Source of the DNA: Gilvibacter sediminis
GTDB taxonomy: Bacteria; Bacteroidota; Bacteroidia; Flavobacteriales; Flavobacteriaceae
Direction of reading: 5' to 3'
NCBI RefSeq assembly: GCF_028561565.1
Contig: NZ_JAQQTE010000022.1
Coordinates: 65,716-129,715 of the forward strand
DNA length: 64,000 nucleotides
A program made the position numbers and the translations under genes. Below the pieces are notes generated by a model. It ran no database searches, was not told where the DNA came from, and was given only the letters and a program-made list of their open reading frames with translations. Shown here one piece after another: positions 11,072-18,745 of this stretch (position 1 is the first letter of the stretch; every line of letters begins with the position of its first letter).

Positions 11072-11085
11072 GTGACCTAGGTCAC
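11072..11085. promoter_or_regulatory. Perfect CRP/FNR-type palindrome (GTGACCTAGGTCAC)
   Basis: A perfect 14-bp palindrome, extended by AA/TT pairs beyond a one-base mismatch, in the form TGTGA-N6-TCAC(T), very close to the classical CRP-family consensus TGTGA-N6-TCACA. Its centre (11078.5) is about 40-41 bases upstream of the start point predicted from the TACTTTTC box at 11108-11115, the position used by class II CRP/FNR activators. It precedes the 31-residue microprotein gene and the DUF2892 gene. Confidence 0.65.
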
Positions 11086-11107
11086 TTTTCAAAACGGTCA
11101 AAATCAA

Positions 11108-11115
11108 TACTTTTC
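11108..11115 (+). promoter_or_regulatory. -7 box (TACTTTTC) for the microprotein / DUF2892 unit
   Basis: TACTTTTC matches TAnnTTTG except at the final base. It ends 4 bases before the ATG at 11120, so the transcript would be leaderless or nearly so. There is no TTTG at -33; that position is occupied by the right arm of the CRP/FNR-like palindrome, which fits activator-dependent initiation. Confidence 0.5.
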
Positions 11116-11119
11116 ACAG

Positions 11120-11215
11120 ATGAATAAGAAGTGGGTCAAACTCTTAATGGTATGCGCTATTTGTCTGGGCATCATTTATCTGTTGGCCGTGCTGATCGAA
11201 ATTTTCAACAACTAA
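11120..11215 (+). CDS. 31-residue single-helix membrane microprotein
   Basis: A short open frame encoding MNKKWVKLLM followed by a hydrophobic segment (VCAICLGIIYLLAVLIEIF, residues 11-29) and ending in NN. The positive N-terminus and single hydrophobic segment predict a one-pass inner-membrane peptide, N-terminus inside. Support comes from position: it begins right after a predicted -7 box that sits about 40 bases from a CRP/FNR-like palindrome, and ends 10 bases before the DUF2892 gene. I do not recognise the family. Alternatively this stretch could be just the leader of the DUF2892 gene. Confidence 0.5.
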   Translation: MNKKWVKLLMVCAICLGIIYLLAVLIEIFNN

Positions 11216-11225
11216 ATCTTCCGTC

Positions 11226-11438
11226 ATGAAAAAAAACATGGGAAACTTGGATCGTCTATTGCGCTTTGTCCTTGCCGTTGCTGCAGTAGCCTTGTATTAT
11301 TTTGAAGTAGTAAGTGGAACTTTAGGAATTGCTGTCATGGTCTTAGCGGCGGCATTTCTTTTGACGAGTTTTGTAGGCTTTTGCCCGCTGTATTTGCCCT
11401 TCGGATTAAATACCTGTAAGGTAAAACAGGCCGAATAA
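11226..11438 (+). CDS. DUF2892 (YgaP-like) small membrane protein
   Basis: A 70-residue protein with two hydrophobic segments (about 14-32 and 34-54). The N-terminus MKKNMGNLDRLLRFVLAV and the closing GFCPLYLPFGLNTCK are hallmarks of the DUF2892 family, the membrane part of the rhodanese YgaP, with Cys in the C-terminal loop. In many bacteria such proteins accompany rhodaneses and sulfur-handling genes, often under Crp/Fnr regulators; no rhodanese is adjacent here. It follows the 31-residue gene by 10 bases and is probably controlled by the palindrome at 11072-11085. Confidence 0.85.
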   Translation: MKKNMGNLDRLLRFVLAVAAVALYYFEVVSGTLGIAVMVLAAAFLLTSFVGFCPLYLPFGLNTCKVKQAE

Positions 11439-11501
11439 CCCTGACGAAAACGTTCGCGTAGATTCTAAAAACCTTACCGGGTCATTCATAGGGTTGCTGT
11501 G

Positions 11502-11523
11502 CCTAAAATTCGTTAATTTTAGG
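11502..11523. promoter_or_regulatory. Perfect 9-bp inverted repeat overlapping the predicted ppc promoter
   Basis: CCTAAAATT-CGTT-AATTTTAGG: two perfect 9-base arms around a 4-base centre, 16 bases before the ppc ATG. The sequence TAATTTTA (11514-11521), a plausible -7 box, lies in its right arm, so a dimeric regulator bound here would cover the promoter. As RNA it could form a hairpin, but no T-run follows, so it is not a terminator. Confidence 0.45.
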
Positions 11524-11539
11524 TAATAAATGCAGGCCA

Positions 11540-14107
11540 ATGCAACAGACCAAGATGGAGCGTTTTGACACCTATGTCAGATCTCGCTATAACGTTTACA
11601 ACAGTATATTCACCACCCTTCCGTTTGATCTAATCACCAATACAGGAGTGCTCTTACCACTTTTCGCTAAGATCTGTGAACAAGGATATGCGCTTAAAAA
11701 GAATCCCACGGAGATCGTGGCAACATTTTTTGCGCGCTATGCGGAAGATCTCAACGACAAGCAACGCTTGGATCTGCTCTTTAGATTCATTCAATACATT
11801 GAGCGGCAAGTGGTGCTTTTTGACGCTATTGAGGATGCTGCCTTTCCTGTGATCTATAATCTTGATGGCCGCGGAACCTTGAGAGGCGTTAAAGAAGAGG
11901 CCCAGCAGACCTATGCTACAGAAGCTTTAAAGGAGTATATGAAAGGCTTTCAAGTACGCACTGTACTCACTGCACACCCTACGCAGTTCTATCCCGGGCA
12001 AGTTTTAGGTATCATTACTGATCTGGCCAAGGCTATTGAGAACAATGCCTTAGATGACATTCAGAAGCTGTTGGGGCAGTTAGGAAAGACCCCTTTCTTT
12101 AAAAAAGAGAAACCGACCCCTTATGAAGAGGCCGTGCGGCTTATCTGGTATTTAGAAAATGTCTTCTATCCTTCTGTAGCCAATATTTACAAATACATCA
12201 ATACGCATATTTTTGAAGGCGAGACCTTAAACAATCCTATAGTTTCTGTAGGTTTTTGGCCGGGAGGTGATAGAGATGGAAATCCATTTGTGACCACGCA
12301 GACCACCTTGGATGTGGCTCAACGATTGCGAAGTTCGCTCTTTAAAAACTACTACAGGGATATGCGTGCCCTAAGGCGCAGACTCACCTTTAAAGGAATT
12401 GATTCACGTACTGCGGATCTACAACAGGCTTTATACGATCACATCTTTCTGCCTCATGATCAAGTCACCTTGACTCCAGCTTATTTGTTGGATGAACTCA
12501 ATGCCATTCGTGAAATTCTCATCAAAGAGCACCAAAGTCTCTTTTTAGATCAGTTGGATGCCTTTATTGGGAAGGTTCGTTTGTTTGGGTGTCATTTTGC
12601 AAGCTTGGATATCCGTCAAGATTCTAGAGTGCACTCTCGCGTGGTGGAAGCCATTGCATCTCAAACCACAGGAGTATTGCCAGATAATTATGCCACTTTA
12701 AGTGATGCTGATAAAATTGAAGCTTTGGTGCAGATCCAAGCCCAAGTGGATCCGGAGCAACTCCAAGATGAAATGGCGCAGAAAACACTCGGTGCCATTT
12801 ACGCCATGAAGACCATTCAAAAGGCCAATGGAGAGGTAGGTTGTAGCCGTTATATAATTTCTAACAACGGGTCTGTGCTCAACGTTATGGAAGCCTTTGC
12901 CATGTTGTTCATGTGTGACTGGCCAACGCCAACGGTAGATGTGGTTCCGCTTTTTGAAACTATTGATGATCTGGCTATGGCCGATGAAGTCATGGCTACC
13001 TTATACCAGCACCCCGACTATTTGGCGCATCTAAAACGTCGCGGAATGAAGCAGACTGTAATGCTCGGCTTTAGTGATGGTACTAAAGACGGTGGCTATC
13101 TCATGGCCAATTGGTCCATATATCGCGCCAAGGAAAATATCACGCGAGTATCTCGTGAGCACGGAATCAGTGTTTCCTTTTTTGACGGTCGCGGAGGACC
13201 TCCTGCTCGTGGCGGTGGTAAAACGCATCAATTCTATGCTTCTCTCGGTCCAAATATTGAACACAATGTGGTGGAATTGACGATTCAAGGACAGACAATT
13301 AGTTCAAACTTTGGAACGCCAGAAAGCTGTCAATACAACTTGGAGCAGCTGTTGAGTTCTGGAATCAGTGGAGAGGTGTTTGCTGCGGAGAAGAATTTGA
13401 TCTCCGATGCAGATAGAGCAACCATGGAACAATTGGGTCAGCGTAGTTACGAGGCTTATCAAGCCTTTAAAAATCACCCCTGCTTTTTGCCTTATCTAGA
13501 GCGGATGAGTACGCTAAAGTATTACGCCAAGACAAACATTGGGAGTCGACCTTCTAAACGCGGAGGTAAATCCGAACTGGTCTTTAGTGATCTGCGTGCA
13601 ATTCCTTTTGTTGGGAGTTGGAGTCAGCTCAAACAGAACGTGCCCGGATTCTACGGGCTGGGAACGGCTCTTGAGGCTATGCAGGAGGCAGGACAGTGGG
13701 AAGCCGCGGTAAGTCTTTACAAGAATTCTGTCTTCTTTAAGACCTTAGTAGAGAATGCCATGATGAGCATGTCTAAGTCCTTCTTCCCCTTAACGGCTTA
13801 TATGCAAGATGACCCTGAATTTGGGGAGTTTTGGGAGATGATCTATGAGGAGTTTAAGCGCACTCGAGATTTATTACTCAAGTTAACAGGAATGAAGCAG
13901 CTCATGGAAGATGCGCCTGTGATGCGAGCTTCCATAGGGATGCGAGAACAAATTGTATTGCCATTATTGACCATTCAGCAATTTGCTTTGCGGGAGATTC
14001 AGGAACTCCGATCTTCTGGAGCTGATGAAAAGGAACTGGCCGTCTTTGAAAAAATGGTGACCCGTTCACTATTTGGAAATATCAACGCGGCAAGGAATTC
14101 GGCATAA
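11540..14107 (+). CDS. ppc: Phosphoenolpyruvate carboxylase
   Basis: An 855-residue PEP carboxylase, which converts PEP and bicarbonate to oxaloacetate to refill the citric-acid cycle. Seen: VRTVLTAHPTQFYPGQ with catalytic His146, GFWPGGDRDGNPFV, MLGFSDGTKDGGYLMANW and the glycine-rich FFDGRGGPPARGGGKTHQF loop. It is close to the normal length, but the C-terminus reads GNINAARNSA instead of the RNTG/QNTG end found in classical enzymes such as that of E. coli, and the catalytic motif is HPTQ rather than HPTE. These look like features of a divergent clade rather than damage. The gene stands alone, preceded by a perfect inverted repeat. Confidence 0.95.
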   Translation: MQQTKMERFDTYVRSRYNVYNSIFTTLPFDLITNTGVLLPLFAKICEQGYALKKNPTEIVATFFARYAEDLNDKQRLDLLFRFIQYIERQVVLFDAIEDAAFPVIYNLDGRGTLRGVKEEAQQTYATEALKEYMKGFQVRTVLTAHPTQFYPGQVLGIITDLAKAIENNALDDIQKLLGQLGKTPFFKKEKPTPYEEAVRLIWYLENVFYPSVANIYKYINTHIFEGETLNNPIVSVGFWPGGDRDGNPFVTTQTTLDVAQRLRSSLFKNYYRDMRALRRRLTFKGIDSRTADLQQALYDHIFLPHDQVTLTPAYLLDELNAIREILIKEHQSLFLDQLDAFIGKVRLFGCHFASLDIRQDSRVHSRVVEAIASQTTGVLPDNYATLSDADKIEALVQIQAQVDPEQLQDEMAQKTLGAIYAMKTIQKANGEVGCSRYIISNNGSVLNVMEAFAMLFMCDWPTPTVDVVPLFETIDDLAMADEVMATLYQHPDYLAHLKRRGMKQTVMLGFSDGTKDGGYLMANWSIYRAKENITRVSREHGISVSFFDGRGGPPARGGGKTHQFYASLGPNIEHNVVELTIQGQTISSNFGTPESCQYNLEQLLSSGISGEVFAAEKNLISDADRATMEQLGQRSYEAYQAFKNHPCFLPYLERMSTLKYYAKTNIGSRPSKRGGKSELVFSDLRAIPFVGSWSQLKQNVPGFYGLGTALEAMQEAGQWEAAVSLYKNSVFFKTLVENAMMSMSKSFFPLTAYMQDDPEFGEFWEMIYEEFKRTRDLLLKLTGMKQLMEDAPVMRASIGMREQIVLPLLTIQQFALREIQELRSSGADEKELAVFEKMVTRSLFGNINAARNSA

Positions 14108-14208
14108 GGGTATCTTTTGTATTTGAGCCTCTCACTGAACAATGCTTAAAAAGTGATCTCATTTCTTTTGGGGTGATGTTTGCTTGGATGAATCTGCCTT
14201 TATTTTAG

Positions 14209-14216
14209 TACCTTAG
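14209..14216 (+). promoter_or_regulatory. Possible -7 box (TACCTTAG) upstream of the M20 peptidase
   Basis: TACCTTAG resembles TAnnTTTG with one internal and no final mismatch; TTGG at 14184-14187 lies 21 bases upstream. It is 34 bases before the ATG. Weak prediction. Confidence 0.3.
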
Positions 14217-14250
14217 GAATCCTACAGTTCACTAACAACCATTCAATTAG

Positions 14251-15681
14251 ATGAAAAAATTATTCCGTGTTCTCGGATTAGCCCTTTTGGTGCTGATCGC
14301 GATAGTACTTGTAAAAACCTTTACGCTGAGTTCCAAACAAGTTCCAGCCGGCAGTATCGAGTCGGTTGCTGTATCCGACGATATCTATCAAAACCTAGCA
14401 GAAGCCGTCACGTATAGAACGATTTCTTTTAATGAAGATACTCCGCCAGATTCCACGGCCTTTTATGGTTTTCACAGATTTTTAGAACGCGCCTTTCCGC
14501 TTATTCACCAACAGCTGGAATTAGAAAAGATCAATGATTACAGTCTTTTATACACTTGGAAGGGAAGTGATGCTTCGCTTAAACCTATGATCTTAATGTC
14601 TCATATGGATGTGGTTCCGGTAGATGAGCCCACACTGACAGACTGGGAAGCTGGACCCTTTGAGGGCGCCATTACGCAGACCGATATCATCGGGCGCGGG
14701 ACTATGGATGATAAAGGTACTTTAATGGCGGTTATGGAGGCTGTAGAAAAAATGTTGGAAGAAGGTTTTGGTCCGAAGCGAACCATTTATTTGGCCTTTG
14801 GTCATGATGAAGAAGTAGGTGGCCCTAGAGGAGCCAAGCAGATCGCTGCCCACCTCCAAAGTAAAGGAGTGCAAGCCGCTATTACTATAGATGAAGGTGG
14901 TTTTTTAGCAGACGGTTTGGTTCCTGGAATAGATCGTCCTGTAGCCATGATCAATTTGTCTGAGAAAGGCTTTGCCTCTTTTAGGCTGATCGTGGAGACC
15001 AGCGGTGGACATAGTTCGGCGCCGCCAGAAGAGAATACTATTGGTATTCTCGCCCAAGCTATCGTAGATTTAGAAGACAATCAGCGTCCCTATAAGTTGG
15101 TAAATCCAGTGGATTATCAGTTAGAATATATGGGGCCCGAATTACCCTTTATGCAGCGCATGGCCTTTGCCAATCCTTGGCTCTTTAAAAAGCCCATCTT
15201 GAAGGCTTTGAATTCTCATACTACCACGGCACCGACCATTATTGAAGGTGGCGTAAAAAACAATGTGATTCCAACAGTGGCAGAAGCTACTATCAACTTT
15301 AGAATACTGCCCGGAGAGACCATTGAATCCGTAAAAGAACACATTATTGCTACAGTCTCTGATAAGGTTAGGGTAGAGGCTGTGGGCTTTTTGACCAATC
15401 CGTCTCCGGTTTCTAGTGTGGAATCTGAGAACTTTAAGATTCTGGAGCAAACCATCCGTGATATCTATCCCAACAGTATTGTGGTACCTGGTTTGGTTGG
15501 CGGAGGAACGGATGCGCGATATTTCTATGACATTTCTGATGATGTCTATCGTTTTTATCCCATAAGACTTGACCCAACAAGTTTGACCCGATTTCACGGG
15601 ATCGATGAGAAGATCAGCAAAGAAAATTACCTAGAGATCGTGACCTTTTCGTATCACATGATCAAAAGATTCAATCAATAA
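14251..15681 (+). CDS. Membrane-anchored M20 family metallopeptidase (PM20D1-like)
   Basis: A 476-residue M20/M25/M40 dizinc peptidase. The N-terminal hydrophobic segment (about 5-22) looks like an uncleaved membrane anchor or signal. Zinc and catalytic residues visible: His118 and Asp120 in MSHMDVVPV, the bridging Asp153/154 in GRGTMDDKG, and Glu187/Glu188 in GHDEEVGG; GGGTDARYF and FHGIDEKI supply the C-terminal Asp and His. The length and the EAGPFEGAI... spacing fit the carboxypeptidase-S/PM20D1 subgroup, which hydrolyses N-acyl amino acids or dipeptides. It probably acts in the periplasm. The DinB-like gene follows after 21 bases. Confidence 0.92.
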   Translation: MKKLFRVLGLALLVLIAIVLVKTFTLSSKQVPAGSIESVAVSDDIYQNLAEAVTYRTISFNEDTPPDSTAFYGFHRFLERAFPLIHQQLELEKINDYSLLYTWKGSDASLKPMILMSHMDVVPVDEPTLTDWEAGPFEGAITQTDIIGRGTMDDKGTLMAVMEAVEKMLEEGFGPKRTIYLAFGHDEEVGGPRGAKQIAAHLQSKGVQAAITIDEGGFLADGLVPGIDRPVAMINLSEKGFASFRLIVETSGGHSSAPPEENTIGILAQAIVDLEDNQRPYKLVNPVDYQLEYMGPELPFMQRMAFANPWLFKKPILKALNSHTTTAPTIIEGGVKNNVIPTVAEATINFRILPGETIESVKEHIIATVSDKVRVEAVGFLTNPSPVSSVESENFKILEQTIRDIYPNSIVVPGLVGGGTDARYFYDISDDVYRFYPIRLDPTSLTRFHGIDEKISKENYLEIVTFSYHMIKRFNQ

Positions 15682-15702
15682 CTAAACATAAACACCTTAG
15701 AC

Positions 15703-16350
15703 ATGGCAAATACAAATAATGCAGTAGATCGCCGTAAATTCATCAAACAAGCCTCATTAGCAACCTTGGCTTCTGGAGCGCTTTTGTCCTGGAATACGCC
15801 GCCGCTCAATGCAACGGCAAGCACTATAAATGATCGGAATATTGTAGGACCAAAAGACGGCTACAGCCCGCAGGTAGGTACGCTGGTCTCTATGATGAAT
15901 TGGATGCGACACGTGATCTTAATGCCTGTGCAAGGAATGAGTACTTCAGACCTGGACTATTTGGTAGATGATAAAGCCAATTCTATTGGAGCCATGCTCT
16001 ATCATTTGGCAGCTACGGAGCGTTTTTATCAAATTCACACCTTTGAGAACCGTGCTTGGGGCGACTGGGATGCCGCCGATACTGAAGAGTTTGGCGTAGC
16101 TATGGGGCTCGGTGATGCAGCGCGAGCAAGTATCAAAGGCAATCCTTTGGAGTTCTATATGGAGAAATTAGATCGAGTGCGTGAAAATTCTTTGACCGAA
16201 TTGGCCAAACGCGATGACGATTGGTTGATGACCGTTGATCAAGAATGGCCTTGGGGACCAACAAATAATTATTGTAAATGGTTCCACGTGGTGGAGCACG
16301 AATCCAATCACAACGGACAATTTAAATTTATCAGAAGTCGTATTTCATAA
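15703..16350 (+). CDS. Tat-exported DinB-like metalloprotein
   Basis: A 215-residue protein with a twin-arginine signal (DRRKFIKQASLATLASGALL, Arg10/Arg11), so it is probably exported folded. The mature part is a DinB/YfiT-type four-helix bundle: a helix with MNWMRHVIL, then MLYHLAATERFYQ and, near the C-terminus, WFHVVEHESNHNGQFKFI, giving the His residues expected to bind a divalent metal. DinB-superfamily proteins include thiol transferases and metal-dependent hydrolases, so the reaction cannot be named. It lies between the M20 peptidase and a Tat-type dienelactone-hydrolase-like protein on the same strand, suggesting a unit for periplasmic small-molecule turnover. Confidence 0.82.
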   Translation: MANTNNAVDRRKFIKQASLATLASGALLSWNTPPLNATASTINDRNIVGPKDGYSPQVGTLVSMMNWMRHVILMPVQGMSTSDLDYLVDDKANSIGAMLYHLAATERFYQIHTFENRAWGDWDAADTEEFGVAMGLGDAARASIKGNPLEFYMEKLDRVRENSLTELAKRDDDWLMTVDQEWPWGPTNNYCKWFHVVEHESNHNGQFKFIRSRIS

Positions 16351-16396
16351 GCGAACCGCTTGTGAATGAATTAGTTAATGCATAAACCATCAGCAA

Positions 16397-17296
16397 ATGG
16401 ACCCGAACAAACCCCTCAAAAAAGAAGACATCCCTCAAGAAGTATTTGATCTTTATGATGATTACGCTCACGACAAGATAGATCGACGCGGTTTTGTACA
16501 ACGCTTGGGCTTGTATGCGGCAGGATCGGTGACCGTTGGCTCGCTCTTGAGTTTTATGGAGCCCAACTATCGCAACACCCAAATGGTTGCGGCAGACGAC
16601 CCTGACTTGGATTCCAATTATGTAGAGTACGAATCACCTAAAGGAGGTGGAACCATTAGAGGATTACTGTCTATTCCCAAAGATGCCGATGAAAAGCTGC
16701 CGGGAATTGTGGTGGTGCATGAGAACCGCGGATTGAACCCCTACATTGAAGATGTTGGGCGTCGTGCCGCCAAAGCTAACTTTATCAGTATTGCTCCGGA
16801 TGCTTTATGGCCGCTAGGGGGTTATCCCGGAAATGATGATGACGGACGCACAATGCAACGCAAAAGGGATCGGGCAGAAATGTTGGAAGATTTTATCGCT
16901 GCTTTTGAATATTTGAAGCAGCACCCTAAATGCAGTGGAAAGATCGGCGTGGTCGGTTTTTGTTTCGGTGGATATATTTCCAACATGATGGCTGTCCGTG
17001 TGCCAGACTTGGCAGCAGCAGTTCCGTATTACGGCAGACAACCCAGTGATGAAGATGCGGCTAAGGTAAAGGCTCCTCTTTTGTTGCAGTATGCGGAGTT
17101 GGACACTCGCGTAAATGCTGGATGGCCTGCTTACGAGACTGTTCTCAAAGCTAACAATATTGAATACACTGCTCATATGTATCCTGGGGTGAATCACGGG
17201 TTTCACAACAATACAACGCCCAGATACGACGAGCCCGCAGCGCAACTTTCTTGGGAACGCACCCTGGCCTTTTTCAACAAGCATTTAAGAGCTTAG
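16397..17296 (+). CDS. Tat-exported dienelactone hydrolase family protein
   Basis: A 299-residue alpha/beta hydrolase of the dienelactone hydrolase family. The triad is visible: Cys189 in VVGFCFGGYI, Asp236 in AELDTRVNAG and His267 in GVNHGFHNN. The N-terminus is unusual: about 29 acidic and charged residues, then a twin-arginine sequence (RRGFVQRLGLYAAGSVTVGSLL, Arg30/Arg31), that is, a Tat signal with a long n-region. The enzyme probably acts in the periplasm on lactones or esters; the substrate is unknown. It starts 46 bases after the DinB-like gene and is probably in the same transcription unit. Confidence 0.9.
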   Translation: MDPNKPLKKEDIPQEVFDLYDDYAHDKIDRRGFVQRLGLYAAGSVTVGSLLSFMEPNYRNTQMVAADDPDLDSNYVEYESPKGGGTIRGLLSIPKDADEKLPGIVVVHENRGLNPYIEDVGRRAAKANFISIAPDALWPLGGYPGNDDDGRTMQRKRDRAEMLEDFIAAFEYLKQHPKCSGKIGVVGFCFGGYISNMMAVRVPDLAAAVPYYGRQPSDEDAAKVKAPLLLQYAELDTRVNAGWPAYETVLKANNIEYTAHMYPGVNHGFHNNTTPRYDEPAAQLSWERTLAFFNKHLRA

Positions 17297-17369
17297 AAGG
17301 CCCTGTTTTTGAAGCGTTAAATTCAACTAAAAACCCACTGTTTTTACTTAGAAAACGGCCGATTCTTCG

Positions 17370-17377
17370 TATCTTTA
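17370..17377 (+). promoter_or_regulatory. Predicted -7 box (TATCTTTA) of the NDH-2 gene
   Basis: TATCTTTA matches TAnnTTTG except for the last base, 25 bases before the ATG at 17402. No clear -33 element. Confidence 0.4.
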
Positions 17378-17401
17378 TTTGTCCAAACAAAGGACTACTT
17401 T

Positions 17402-18673
17402 ATGGACGATACCCAAACCGTCGTCATAGTGGGTGGAGGCTTCGCCGGCCTGGAACTCATCAAGCGTTTAAGCAACGACAAACGCTATAAACTCATTCTA
17501 GTCGATGCCAATAATTACAACTTTTTCCCGCCGCTGATCTATCAGGTTTCCGCAGGATTTATGGAGCCCTCTGCGATCAGTTATCCGTTCCGGAAGATTC
17601 TGCGCAAACACAAGAACGCGCGCTTCCGTCTGGGGGCATTGCAATCCATTCATCCACAGGAAAATAAGATCAAACTCAACAATGGAGAATTGCATTACGA
17701 CAAGCTAGTTTTAGCCACAGGCGCAGAGACCAATTATTTTGGTAACGAGAATATTGCCAAATTCAGCCTGCCGATGAAAACCATCAGTGATGCTTTGTCT
17801 TTGCGCAATGTGATCTTTACACGTTTGGATCGAGCTACGCGTATGAAAGACCCCGTGCATCGCAAGCGTCACTTGACCTTTGTTATAGCAGGTGCAGGTC
17901 CAACAGGGGTGGAACTCTCTGGTATATTTGCGGAGATGCGAGAGCATATTTTGCAAAAAGATTATCCGGAGTTGGCTAAGGAAGACCTGGGAGAGATCTA
18001 TTTACTGGATGGAAACGATACTGTTTTGGCGCCCATGTCCTCAGAATCGCAACGCTATACCCACAAGAAATTGGAAGAACTCGGTGTGCAAATTCGATTG
18101 AACACGCGCGTTGATGATTTTAAAGACAATGTGGTTTACCTCTCCGACGGAACTACCATCGAGTCTATTAATCTCATTTGGGCCGCTGGGGTCTCTGCCA
18201 AAACTTTTGAAGGAATACCTGCAGAAGCACTCGGCCCTGGAAGACGTATGAAAACCAACGGATTCAATCAGGTGGAAGGCTTTGAAAATATCTTTGCGTT
18301 GGGTGATGGCGCTTTTATAGCAGATGATCCTGAGTATCCGCATGGGCATCCGCAATTGGCTCAGCCTGCATTACAGCAAGCCAAAAACCTCGCATCAAAC
18401 CTAAAACGTCCAAAAGAACAATGGAAACGCTTCAGCTATAAGGATTTGGGTGCAATGGCCATTATAGGTAGAAATAAAGCGGTCATGGACACGCCTGGGC
18501 AAAAAACGACCTTTAAAGGTTTCTTTGCCTGGCTGATCTGGATCTTCATTCACATTATGGGCTTGGTGAACTTTAAGAATCGCGTGCGTACCTTCTATAA
18601 TTGGATAGGTTACTATATCTACAAGGATCAGTACTTCCGAATGATCATAAAGCCTCGGGAGCGCGAACAATAA
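17402..18673 (+). CDS. ndh: Type II NADH:quinone oxidoreductase (NDH-2)
   Basis: A 423-residue single-subunit NADH dehydrogenase that passes electrons from NADH to quinone without pumping protons. It has two Rossmann dinucleotide-binding motifs: FAD at the N-terminus (VVIVGGGFAGLELIKRLS, about 6-23) and NADH in the middle (FVIAGAGPTGVELSGIFAEM region, about 160-180). IFALGDGAF is the second FAD-contact motif. The C-terminal stretch WLIWIFIHIMGLVNF and the following aromatic tail form the membrane-association region. The protein runs to its normal end. It stands between a predicted promoter and the DUF1800 gene 72 bases downstream. Confidence 0.93.
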   Translation: MDDTQTVVIVGGGFAGLELIKRLSNDKRYKLILVDANNYNFFPPLIYQVSAGFMEPSAISYPFRKILRKHKNARFRLGALQSIHPQENKIKLNNGELHYDKLVLATGAETNYFGNENIAKFSLPMKTISDALSLRNVIFTRLDRATRMKDPVHRKRHLTFVIAGAGPTGVELSGIFAEMREHILQKDYPELAKEDLGEIYLLDGNDTVLAPMSSESQRYTHKKLEELGVQIRLNTRVDDFKDNVVYLSDGTTIESINLIWAAGVSAKTFEGIPAEALGPGRRMKTNGFNQVEGFENIFALGDGAFIADDPEYPHGHPQLAQPALQQAKNLASNLKRPKEQWKRFSYKDLGAMAIIGRNKAVMDTPGQKTTFKGFFAWLIWIFIHIMGLVNFKNRVRTFYNWIGYYIYKDQYFRMIIKPREREQ

Positions 18674-18745
18674 GCAAAAAAGCACACAAGGCACTAAACC
18701 ATTGTTCGTTTGCAAAGTCCAAAGGATGTTCACCAAAACATCTTT

